This document shows positions 6,834 to 14,892 of a DNA stretch of 21,389 nucleotides, piece after piece. The first letter of the stretch is position 1; each line of letters begins with the position of its first letter. The stretch spans positions 1 to 21,389 of IMG/VR virus record IMGVR_UViG_3300046467_001976; one strand, 5' to 3'. Under the pieces are notes generated by a model, which saw only the letters and a list, made by a program, of their open reading frames with translations, was not told the DNA's origin and searched no databases. Source of the DNA: a virus. A program made the position numbers and the translations under genes.

Positions 6834-8356
6834 TACTGAAACGCCTTTCGCCAAGCGGCCATACGACGGTACCAAGCACCGCCCCTGGACGACTCATCTG
6901 TCAAAGCGACTTGACGAGTCCGTGTCAAGTCTCCTGTTTCCATCCCGGTCTCAGTCGCCATGCGGCTCTCCATGCCAGTCAAAGACTGGCTGGCACCAGC
7001 GAAACGACCGATCCACTCCTCCTCGCCCATATCAGTGGGCTTGTTGCCGTACAGGCGCTGATAATCGCCGGTACCTCTGACCGCCCCCAAGGCTTCCACG
7101 TTCATGTTGGGGACCTCAGTGACCCCCGTCGCCCCAGGCGCAGAGGACCCGTTGTCCCACACGGGAGGCATCGACCGGGACGCACGAAGTTTCGCCCCGA
7201 ACTCCGTAACCATGTTGTCTAGTTCATTGTCGCTGAGAGGCTGCAACCGCCAACCCTGGGCCAGTGTCCTCACTGCCCCCCTCATAGCGTCCCCCTGGAC
7301 CTCCACCGGGCCCCTAGAGGCCAAGTCATCCATGTAGCCAGCGAACCTGAAAGATCCGATCTGGTCCTGGGCGTCGAAAGCATCCATCCCGGCAAGTTCC
7401 TGCTGCCAGTTCGGGCCCAGAATCGAAATGATCTGACCCATCTCCTCACCGGTCAGGTCCGATTCGGCGGTGCCGTCGCCAATCCCCATCACACGGTTAC
7501 CTAGTTGCTGCCCACCGAACGTGAAAATCTTGGCCTGCACATGGTTATACCCCCGTTCAATGTGACCCGCATACGCCCTGACAGCACCCTGGAGAACCGT
7601 CCTCTCCTCCGCAAGATTTGTTCCCTGGTCCGTGGACACGACCCGGGTGTCCCGGTGGCGTTCCAACGCTGACGTAGCAATGTCAAACAGGGGATCCAAC
7701 TGCATGCCCTGGGTGGCTGCTGTTTCCAACAGGCCCGTGCCGTGCGGCCCGCTCAGGTCCAAGAAATCGACACCGTACTTTGTGATCAGTCTCAACACAT
7801 TGTCGTAGTCGAAGATCCGGTGGTCCCGCTGCCCAGGCGCACCAACTTCAATGTAGTTCAGTGCAGTGCCGGTCTCCGACGCCATCCTGTTGGCGGCAGA
7901 CGCCAGGGTCGGTGTCCAAAGATCATTGTCTTTGGCCCCGGACCACCAGGCCATGAAGGGCAGCACGTTGGCTGCCGGTGCGGCGAAGAAGACTTTCTTG
8001 TCGTCAAGGGAGAGGCCACTGGGGATGTAACCGAAAATGTCGGCTCCCGATCCCGCCGCATAAGCGGTGTACCAATCTGGGAGGTCTTCGCCCCGGTCCT
8101 GCATCGTGGCGATGATGCTGGTCGCCATTTGCACCATGTAGTCGTACTGCTGCTCGTTTGCTTCCAGTAGGCCTTCAGCACCAGGAACATTGGTTGGGTG
8201 GACCGGGTACACCATGGACGAATACTTGTAGAAGATCCCCGGATCGAACGCCCAAGGGTTCGACTGGCCGCCAACGGTGTCTAGGGCGGAGTAGTCGGTT
8301 ATCTTGGGGCCATCCCAAGTGGTAGTGGGGGGAGGAGTAGTGGTAGTAGTACTCAT
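6833..8356 (-). CDS. Unrecognised internal-virion-like protein, 507 aa
   Basis: I do not recognise a named family. The N-terminus is a low-complexity MSTTTTTPPPTTTW encoded by ACT/ACC triplets, followed by a mixed helical protein with aromatic-rich patches (PWAFDPGIFYKYSSMVYPVHP near residue 35; VFFAAPAANVLPFMAWWSGA near residue 125). Residues 280-345 (LTGEEMGQIISILGPNWQQ onward) look helical. The basic C-terminus (SSRGGAWYRRMAAWRKAFQ) follows LTRTRQ at 477-482, a motif shared with the 622-aa protein tail. No transmembrane segment, catalytic motif or cysteine is visible. The ATG abuts the TAA of the 2092-aa gene with GAGGT seven bases upstream, and its own TAA overlaps the next ATG (TAATG). 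This suggests fixed stoichiometry with its neighbours in one virion subassembly. An internal core or ejection protein is the best guess from position; a head or connector component is also possible. Confidence 0.68.
   Translation of the reverse strand: MSTTTTTPPPTTTWDGPKITDYSALDTVGGQSNPWAFDPGIFYKYSSMVYPVHPTNVPGAEGLLEANEQQYDYMVQMATSIIATMQDRGEDLPDWYTAYAAGSGADIFGYIPSGLSLDDKKVFFAAPAANVLPFMAWWSGAKDNDLWTPTLASAANRMASETGTALNYIEVGAPGQRDHRIFDYDNVLRLITKYGVDFLDLSGPHGTGLLETAATQGMQLDPLFDIATSALERHRDTRVVSTDQGTNLAEERTVLQGAVRAYAGHIERGYNHVQAKIFTFGGQQLGNRVMGIGDGTAESDLTGEEMGQIISILGPNWQQELAGMDAFDAQDQIGSFRFAGYMDDLASRGPVEVQGDAMRGAVRTLAQGWRLQPLSDNELDNMVTEFGAKLRASRSMPPVWDNGSSAPGATGVTEVPNMNVEALGAVRGTGDYQRLYGNKPTDMGEEEWIGRFAGASQSLTGMESRMATETGMETGDLTRTRQVALTDESSRGGAWYRRMAAWRKAFQ
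6844..6849 (-). promoter_or_regulatory. Shine-Dalgarno GAAAGG deciding the start at 6833
   Basis: GAAAGG lies ten bases before the ATG at 6833, inside the end of the 507-aa gene. Together with the TAATG overlap it supports this start over the in-frame upstream GTG at 6875, which would add 14 residues and overlap the previous gene by 43 bases. Confidence 0.55.
6911..6928 (-). repeat. Palindromic repeat copy C (TTGACACGGACTCGTCAA)
   Basis: This copy matches the one at 3127-3144 at 16 of 18 positions although it lies in a different gene 3.8 kb away. It encodes LTRTRQ in the C-terminal tail of the 507-aa protein. Flanking bases extend the outer dyad to ACTTGAC and GTCAAGT. Confidence 0.5.
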
Positions 8357-11300
8357 TTATCGGACCTCTGCGCTGATGGGGCCATAGTCCCTGGCCCAGA
8401 TGCGATTATAGATCGCCAGGAAGTCCGGGTCGACACCCACAGCGTAGAGGGCGGCCTCCCGAACCTTCTCATGGTGTTCGGGTGGTGCGAAGTCAATGTC
8501 CGTCAAAGACCCAGGAATAGCATCCCCCAGAGCCTTACGCTCTGCGGCCAGCCAGTTTATAAACGGAACGACCGCATTCTTGTCGACATCCTGAACTGAA
8601 AACTCCTCTCGGACTTTCAACTCGTTGGCGCTGGCAGCCGAATACACCATCTCCGCCCCCCACGACGGGTACTCCGCCAGCAGTCTCGCCTTCTCCCCAT
8701 CCAACCAGTTCTTCAAGTCCACAAAGTACGGGTTGCTCGTCCTGTAGACAGCGGAATAAGGAAGACCCATGCCGTGAAGTTGGGCTCTGGCCCCGTCCCT
8801 GGCAGCGTTCCATTCGTCCCAAGCCCGCTCGTTCTGCTCACGTTTGGTCACATGATGCGGGCTGGTAATAACCTCCGCCTGCTCAAAGAAATCCCCGACC
8901 AGGTGACCGAAGTCCGCCCACAGCGGGAACATCCGCTTCACGTTGTATTGGATGGAGTTCATGTCGTCGGCGTCCTTGATGCTCACAGCGTTCGGCATCA
9001 GAGCCGACACCAACGGGCTCACCATCAGGTTCTCAGCGGTCTCATCAGAGGCACCGAACTGTTTCGCCATCCCGCCGACGGCGGCTTCTGCTGCCTGGCC
9101 GATAAACGGTGCGTGGTGCAGGGTCCGTATGAATGGTGCGTTGGGTCCGCCAAACTCGCCCAACGACAGGCCATATGCGAACAGGTTCGACCGGCGCATC
9201 TTCCCCAGGATCGGCAGGTAGGCCTCGTACTTCTCATGGAGGTCGTACTTCTCGTCCATCATTTCGTAAGTCTTCATCATGTCGTGCAGGATCACCGCAC
9301 GGCTGTAGTCCTCCGTCATGTAATCGGCAAAGTGCCCCACGGTCTTCTTCATAAACGAGAACGGGAAGAACACCATGTTGACGGACTGTTCCGCCGCTGA
9401 ACGGCCAGTCAGGCCGTAGGTGTAAATGCTTCGTGCAGCGTCGTAGGCGTCGTCGGGGTTCACTCCGGTCTGTAGCAACTGGCCGTAGGTGGACGACATC
9501 CACGACTGCGGAGAGAACCCCATGATTCCCACTGATGTGAACCAGCGGCTCATGTTGTCGATGTTTTCCCAATCGAAGTCCCCCCGGCCCTTCGCCTGCT
9601 TCATAAATGAGTTTCGGACACGGGTCCATTCGTCATTAGCCGCCTTGCTGGCGGAATCTAAGTCCATGCCTCTCTGGCGGTACCCCTTCGCTAAGGCCCG
9701 CCGGAACGACGTTGGTGACTGGTTCAGTTTCATACCCTTGGCCACATCACTGCCAACAACCTGCGACAGGGTTAGGGCCTCTGCGTAACGGCTCATGTCG
9801 AAGATTGGTGACAGCGAGAACCGCAGGTAGTCACGCATGTTCACATAGGCGTCACCCATGTACGCATACTTTTGCCAATCGGTCTGGCTGAACAAAGCCT
9901 GTGGGTTCCTGAACGGCAAAGCCTCCCAGGCCTTACCCCTGACCAGACCCCCGCCGATGGCTCCAGCGGTACCCCACGCCGCAGCGCCTTTCAACGCACC
10001 GCTGACACCGCCCTCCTCATACACACCTTCCTGGTAGGCACCAGCACCAGCACCAAGGCCACCGCCGACCCCAGCCCCTCCAAGCCCCATGGCCGGTTTG
10101 TCACGCAACCGGGCGATGTCGGTACCAACGCCAGAGGTCGTATCGCCAACTGAAGCCCAGCGAGAAACCTCTGGGGTCAAGCCCGCCAACCTGCGGGCCA
10201 AAACCTTGGAGGCAGCGTTCCCCATCAAGGCTGCCGGGACACCCGCCAAGACGCCCCACCTTGGAGTTACTCTCAGTGGGCCAGCATTGAAACCCGCTGC
10301 GTCAGGGTGTTGTTCGGATGCCATCGCCGTTGCACCCGTCGCAGGCAACCAGGTACCCATCCAGGTTCCTGCCCGGGCACCGTAGGTGCGTCCAAACCCT
10401 CTCCGATAACCGGATTCGGTAGCGAACCGTTTCATGTTCTCCGGCAAAGTACGGAACAACGTGAACAGGCCCTTGACCCCGTCGCCTTCGTTCCGCATGA
10501 AATCGCCCGCCCGGTGCTTCCCCAGGGTCATAGTCATGTCCAACAGGTTCGGCCTGGACCGCAAGTGGTCCTCCAAGTGGGCCAGCCCACGAACCCACAG
10601 CCCGTCCTGGAGTTTCCGGGCCTTCTTCAACCCCTCCCAGATGGCGTGGAACTCCTCCTCCGAATAATCCAACGCCATGATTCTCTTTTTCATCTCGCTG
10701 TACCGGCGGGCCCCCAAATCAGGCACCGAATAGGGTGTACGAGAAGCCTTCAACCTGGTACCTATCTTGGACGGGCCGGTCTCAAAGCCCAACTCCACCG
10801 CATCCAAGGCGATCTGATTCTGCTGGTTGATCTCGTCAACCATGCGCTGCAAGTTGTCGATGATCTGCCGCACACCGTTACTGTTCGGGTCCCCTGAAGC
10901 GAACTCGTCCCTGATCCCAGCAGCGGTCTTCACCCTCTGCTGCCCCTTGTAGACCGGCAGGGTAGGTGCCGGGACCATGGAGGCGTGGGAGGCCAAGGCC
11001 CCCGCCAGGGTCGATTTCGTTGTTCTCATCCGAAGGTTGCTCAACCAGTAAGGGTTCTGACGGCTCAACCCCAACGTCAACTTGCTGGTGAGATGCGACT
11101 GGTGCAGCCCCAGTTCTGGCATCAGGTTCCCCAACTTGCGGGGATCGGTGAACGACACCCCATGGACGACCTTGTACCCCTTGTCCGCCATGGACTGCAC
11201 AAATGGGGCGTCCAAAGTTCTGGGATCTATCTCAGCAGCCATCCAGTTTGATTCCTTCGTCAACTGTTTGGACCGCTTGCGAGCGGTTTCCACCGCATCG

Positions 11301-14300
11301 TGACCAGCATCGGCCAACTCTTTCAACCCGAAACGAGCCACCCATTCAGGTGAGTTGGCGAACGAGGTCAGTTCCTCCACCAGAAGGTCTTCCAACCCCT
11401 GCATGTTCAGTGGGCTGTCATCCCCCAAGGACATGACCGCTTCAGCCAGTTGACTGAACTTGCCTTGGGTTTTTCCTCCGAAAGCCCTGGAAAGGACCCG
11501 TTCTCCGGCAGCAGCCTCGTCGGCCATGGCCTGCTTGATGAAGTTCGCTGCGGCCCTTTGGCCAAGTTTACCGCCAGCGTTCTGCACCACTTCCGCAACG
11601 GCTTCGTCAACAGCGCCAATCAAACCCCAAGTCTTGAAGCGGCGGATGGTCCGTAGCATGTCGTAGCGGTACTTGATCTGGGCAGTGAACTCAATCGCTT
11701 CCTGCTTTGTGACAGTCCCCATTCGGGCCAAGTGGTACCGGCCCTTGCTCTGATCCAAAGCCCGAACCAACGGGCTGTACATCCCCTGGTTGATCCACTC
11801 AATGTAGGAATAGTCACCGGCACTTTCACCAAACAGGTGCCCGGCGTAGGGGCGGGGACGCAGCGGGTCATCTTTAGCGAACGGGAACAAGCCCAACCGT
11901 CGGTTGCCGTGAGACAGGGCCTTCAGGTATTGGGCCTTATCCATCCCCATTCGTGAGATTTCCTCCCCCAACTGGTCCGATGCGGCCACATACTCGTTCC
12001 AATGGGAGAACCGTTCCAGGAAGTCGTCCGTCAAAGCGTTGTGCAGGGCGGGCACTGTTGGGCTGTACCCCTTCGCCCCCCCGGTGCGAGCAGGGATATT
12101 ACCGGTGTGCGGGATCATGTCGTGGAGTCCCGGTGCCAGGTTCGGGTTGCCAGACTCAAGGTTGTTGATTAGGTCGGCAATCGTCCCGTCACGCTTGGCG
12201 TTGTGGTTGTGGACTACGCCCTTCAGCGTGCCCACACGATCCTTAGGGATAAGTTCATCCCCCGGAGCAATGATTTCCGTATCCCACATCCACCGTGACT
12301 TGGCCGAATCCCACCGTCGGGCCGTGCCTGCCTGGACTTCGCCCCACGAATGCACCCGATGCCTACCCTCAAACGACGGGGACAGGTCAACCCGAAGACC
12401 ACCGGGGATACCGGGCTCAGGGTTGTTGAAGAAGTCTTTGACCTCGTCCAAGGGACGGCCATGGAATGACGCATACTCCTCCAAGTCCAAATCCGTTATT
12501 CGGGCGTCAACGTCAGGTACCTCGCCGTGGCGTAATGGCCTCCAATGGTGGTAGTCCAAACTGTTGGGATCCGACTGGCGAATCAGGCGAACATGCCCGT
12601 CCACGACGTTCCCTCCCCGGGCCGACGCTTCAGCGGAGGTCTCCAAGAACTGATCCACCAACTTTGCTAGTTCATTCTGAATGATTGTGTCATCGTCCAA
12701 GGCCTTAGCGGCCTGCCCCACCGCCCCCCCGATTTCGACCTGGGAGGCTATTTCAGCCAGGTTCCCGTACATATCGTGCGGGTCCAAGTACCTTGTCTGC
12801 CCCTCCAAGAAGGCTTTCACCGTGTTGTAAATCGGGTTCCTTGAGTAGTTCTCCTTTACCCCGCCAAGTAGGTTCGCCGTCTGGCGGGCGGCATGCTCTA
12901 TCCCAATCGAATACAGAGCGTGAACGTAAGCGCCCCCGAAGTCGTCGTCGGAACCGTTGAAGAAGACCTTGGACAGTGCCGCCCCGGGGCCTTCCGCCTG
13001 GGCCATCTTGTCGTATTCAGCAGCCAAGTCAGGGTCGGTGCGCCGAAGGAAATCCAAAGAAGCGTCATGGAATGTGGCTATTGCCCGACTCCCCAAGTGC
13101 CCCTTAGCGGCCAAGTGCTTCCTCACCGACGGGAGAACCCGGGCGGTGGCGTGCAGGGACCGGTTCTTGATCATCCCCGCCCCCCGCATGACCGACTTGA
13201 TTGTTCCCGGCTCAAACAGGGTGTACGGGGTGAACATCAGATCGAACACCAGATCCCCGGCGATGTTCGTCATGCTGGTGGGGTACAGGTACTTGTCTCT
13301 CAGTTCAGAGACAATCCCGACATCTTCCAGGGCAAACCCACCGTCGCCCCTGTCTTCCCTGTCGCCTGGGCGCACCGCTTCGATGCCTCGCAAACCCAGA
13401 CCGGTCTTCCATACGTTCTGGAAACCGACCTTTCCGGCCTGAACAGCACGGAGGTTTCTCCACTGCTGCATCTTGGAACCCATCCAGACGGCCTGTTCAG
13501 CCAGGCTGCTTGTACCGGAGACAGCCACACCTGGCATGGCCTGGCCGACCGCTGCCGCTCCACGACCAACAACATTGCCGGTGTATTGCCCCCCGATGCC
13601 TCCAACCAGGTAGTTGGACAGGCCGGAAGGCCTGCCGAAGTTCGTGAGCCGGGTGCCAGCAGCACCCGCCTGGCCAGCGAACCCTGTCTCAAATCGTTGC
13701 GCCGGAGTCAACGCTCTCGCTATCGGCCCGATGCCCTTGGCCCGACGTGTCGCCTCCATCCCCGTGGCCAACTTGGTGCCCGTGACCGACGCTGCCCCCA
13801 GCGACAGGCCCTTCACGCTGAGGAAGGTGTTCCCCACCCCGGACAGGATCAGGAACCAGTTCAGGGCCGGGACCAAAGCCTCGTCTAGTGGCCCGGTAAC
13901 CATATCCATGGTGGACTTGGCCACATCTATTGGTCCAGCGCCGCCAGGACTTGGTACGGAAGAAACGTCACTCCACCATTTGCGGGCCTTGCTAGGCCAG
14001 TCCATGAACTCATCTTTTATCTCGCCGTAGTCCCAGGCCAGGTCCGCTTCTATAGCGGCCCTCGCCAAACCAGAAGGTGACAGCCAATCGTCAAAAATGT
14101 TTCCTGTCTCCCGGATAGACAGGGCCCCTTCCTCTCCCCCCATAAAGTCCCGCTCCATCCGGTCCCGGGTCATGTCATAGTTGATGCTGTTGTATTCAGG
14201 CCTCCAACGGGGGTCCGTCAACTCTGCGTCATCCATTTCGATGTACCCGTCCTGGACAGCACGACGCTTCCAGTCAAACACCGCCTGGTTGTTGGTCTCA

Positions 14301-14635
14301 GACACCTCCAGGGGCCTGTCCCCACCCTGGATAGCACTCATCCACCTGGTCAAGAACCTGGCCGATGATTCCCCCCCGCCCGGTTGGGCCGGGTCGATCT
14401 GTGGAACGTCTATCTGCTGTGCATCCAGGCTGGGCGGCAAGCGGATAGGCGACGGCGTGGGGGGTGCTGCGATTTCGTTAGCGGCCCCGTAGAGAAGCGA
14501 TTCCAGATTCTCTGACTTCATCCCCGGCAAGATCGCCAAATCCAACATCACTTGCTCTGGCATCTGGGGCATGTTCCAAGACCCGTCGATATGACGCAGG
14601 GTTGTCAAGTTGCGGTCGATCTGTTCCAAACTCAT
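8357..14635 (-). CDS. Giant virion-associated protein with glycine-zipper segments, 2092 aa
   Basis: No whole-protein homologue is recognised. Several hydrophobic or glycine-zipper segments could insert in or span a membrane: about 255-275 (NWFLILSGVGNTFLSV), 330-380 (YLVGGIGGQYTGN), 1458-1485 (GVLAGVPAALMGNAASKV) and 1516-1565 (GLGGAGVGGGLGAGAGAY, GAAAWGTAGAIGGGLV). The C-terminal third is aromatic-rich and helical (DYLRFSLSPIFDMSRYAEA near 1605; FMKKTVGHFADYMTEDYSRA near 1750; WDEWNAARDGARAQLHGMG near 1940). Residues 690-870 hold a His/Trp/Asp-rich region (YHHWRPLRHGEVPD, VVHNHNAKRDGTIADLI) whose meaning I cannot assign. There is no cysteine in 2092 residues. Its ATG overlaps the stop of the 86-aa gene (ATGA). 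Position after the portal, size, membrane-active segments and the lysozyme-like neighbour suggest a packaged or ejected protein that helps DNA cross the envelope. A polyvalent conflict protein is the alternative. Confidence 0.75.
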   Translation of the reverse strand: MSLEQIDRNLTTLRHIDGSWNMPQMPEQVMLDLAILPGMKSENLESLLYGAANEIAAPPTPSPIRLPPSLDAQQIDVPQIDPAQPGGGESSARFLTRWMSAIQGGDRPLEVSETNNQAVFDWKRRAVQDGYIEMDDAELTDPRWRPEYNSINYDMTRDRMERDFMGGEEGALSIRETGNIFDDWLSPSGLARAAIEADLAWDYGEIKDEFMDWPSKARKWWSDVSSVPSPGGAGPIDVAKSTMDMVTGPLDEALVPALNWFLILSGVGNTFLSVKGLSLGAASVTGTKLATGMEATRRAKGIGPIARALTPAQRFETGFAGQAGAAGTRLTNFGRPSGLSNYLVGGIGGQYTGNVVGRGAAAVGQAMPGVAVSGTSSLAEQAVWMGSKMQQWRNLRAVQAGKVGFQNVWKTGLGLRGIEAVRPGDREDRGDGGFALEDVGIVSELRDKYLYPTSMTNIAGDLVFDLMFTPYTLFEPGTIKSVMRGAGMIKNRSLHATARVLPSVRKHLAAKGHLGSRAIATFHDASLDFLRRTDPDLAAEYDKMAQAEGPGAALSKVFFNGSDDDFGGAYVHALYSIGIEHAARQTANLLGGVKENYSRNPIYNTVKAFLEGQTRYLDPHDMYGNLAEIASQVEIGGAVGQAAKALDDDTIIQNELAKLVDQFLETSAEASARGGNVVDGHVRLIRQSDPNSLDYHHWRPLRHGEVPDVDARITDLDLEEYASFHGRPLDEVKDFFNNPEPGIPGGLRVDLSPSFEGRHRVHSWGEVQAGTARRWDSAKSRWMWDTEIIAPGDELIPKDRVGTLKGVVHNHNAKRDGTIADLINNLESGNPNLAPGLHDMIPHTGNIPARTGGAKGYSPTVPALHNALTDDFLERFSHWNEYVAASDQLGEEISRMGMDKAQYLKALSHGNRRLGLFPFAKDDPLRPRPYAGHLFGESAGDYSYIEWINQGMYSPLVRALDQSKGRYHLARMGTVTKQEAIEFTAQIKYRYDMLRTIRRFKTWGLIGAVDEAVAEVVQNAGGKLGQRAAANFIKQAMADEAAAGERVLSRAFGGKTQGKFSQLAEAVMSLGDDSPLNMQGLEDLLVEELTSFANSPEWVARFGLKELADAGHDAVETARKRSKQLTKESNWMAAEIDPRTLDAPFVQSMADKGYKVVHGVSFTDPRKLGNLMPELGLHQSHLTSKLTLGLSRQNPYWLSNLRMRTTKSTLAGALASHASMVPAPTLPVYKGQQRVKTAAGIRDEFASGDPNSNGVRQIIDNLQRMVDEINQQNQIALDAVELGFETGPSKIGTRLKASRTPYSVPDLGARRYSEMKKRIMALDYSEEEFHAIWEGLKKARKLQDGLWVRGLAHLEDHLRSRPNLLDMTMTLGKHRAGDFMRNEGDGVKGLFTLFRTLPENMKRFATESGYRRGFGRTYGARAGTWMGTWLPATGATAMASEQHPDAAGFNAGPLRVTPRWGVLAGVPAALMGNAASKVLARRLAGLTPEVSRWASVGDTTSGVGTDIARLRDKPAMGLGGAGVGGGLGAGAGAYQEGVYEEGGVSGALKGAAAWGTAGAIGGGLVRGKAWEALPFRNPQALFSQTDWQKYAYMGDAYVNMRDYLRFSLSPIFDMSRYAEALTLSQVVGSDVAKGMKLNQSPTSFRRALAKGYRQRGMDLDSASKAANDEWTRVRNSFMKQAKGRGDFDWENIDNMSRWFTSVGIMGFSPQSWMSSTYGQLLQTGVNPDDAYDAARSIYTYGLTGRSAAEQSVNMVFFPFSFMKKTVGHFADYMTEDYSRAVILHDMMKTYEMMDEKYDLHEKYEAYLPILGKMRRSNLFAYGLSLGEFGGPNAPFIRTLHHAPFIGQAAEAAVGGMAKQFGASDETAENLMVSPLVSALMPNAVSIKDADDMNSIQYNVKRMFPLWADFGHLVGDFFEQAEVITSPHHVTKREQNERAWDEWNAARDGARAQLHGMGLPYSAVYRTSNPYFVDLKNWLDGEKARLLAEYPSWGAEMVYSAASANELKVREEFSVQDVDKNAVVPFINWLAAERKALGDAIPGSLTDIDFAPPEHHEKVREAALYAVGVDPDFLAIYNRIWARDYGPISAEVR

Positions 14636-14892
14636 TCTTCCGACACCTCCAACCCTTTGCTCATACCCATAAAGTCCCTCACCATCTCCGGTGTCACATC
14701 ATCATCGGGGGCGAAAACGACCCCCTTGTCTCCCCGCACGGGATCAAAGTGCATTTCTGCCCCGGAGAAAATCTGATCTGGTATCCCGTCAGGGAAAGCG
14801 TCGCAGGTCTGCGTCCCTTGTGGATTCCCTAAGCCGGGCTTCCAATACTTGCACAGGCGACAGAGCCCTCCAACATCTCCGTAACTACGCAT
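14632..14892 (-). CDS. Small Cys-rich putative zinc-binding protein, 86 aa
   Basis: C11 and C14 (CRLC), C30 and H48 could form a zinc site. The body reads CDAFPDGIPDQIFSG, then MHFDPVRGDKGVVF. The pattern C..C...C.AFP.GIP..I..G...H..P..GD.G..F is widespread in small bacterial and phage proteins of unknown function, some of them encoded beside portal or head-morphogenesis genes. The gene overlaps the preceding stop by eight bases (ATGCGTAG) and the next start by four (ATGA), so it is firmly part of the operon. Within this block it stands out: three cysteines in 86 residues, while its two giant neighbours have none in almost 4000. The overlaps make a non-coding or shadow frame unlikely. A structural zinc fold is inferred; whether it is packaged in the virion or acts during assembly is unknown. 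Confidence 0.75.
   Translation of the reverse strand: MRSYGDVGGLCRLCKYWKPGLGNPQGTQTCDAFPDGIPDQIFSGAEMHFDPVRGDKGVVFAPDDDVTPEMVRDFMGMSKGLEVSEE

Noticed and set aside
8774-9400. Plus-strand open frame of 208 codons
   Set aside because: Its composition (many His, Arg, Val) is that of a shadow frame, it lies wholly within the 2092-aa gene, and no other plus-strand gene supports it.
10307-10897. Plus-strand open frame of 196 codons
   Set aside because: It is another antisense shadow with no recognisable motif.
12893-13888. Plus-strand open frame of 331 codons inside the 2092-aa gene
   Set aside because: It is antisense to a well-supported gene, its translation is Arg/Pro/His/Gly-rich without any domain pattern, and long antisense frames are expected in G+C-rich DNA.
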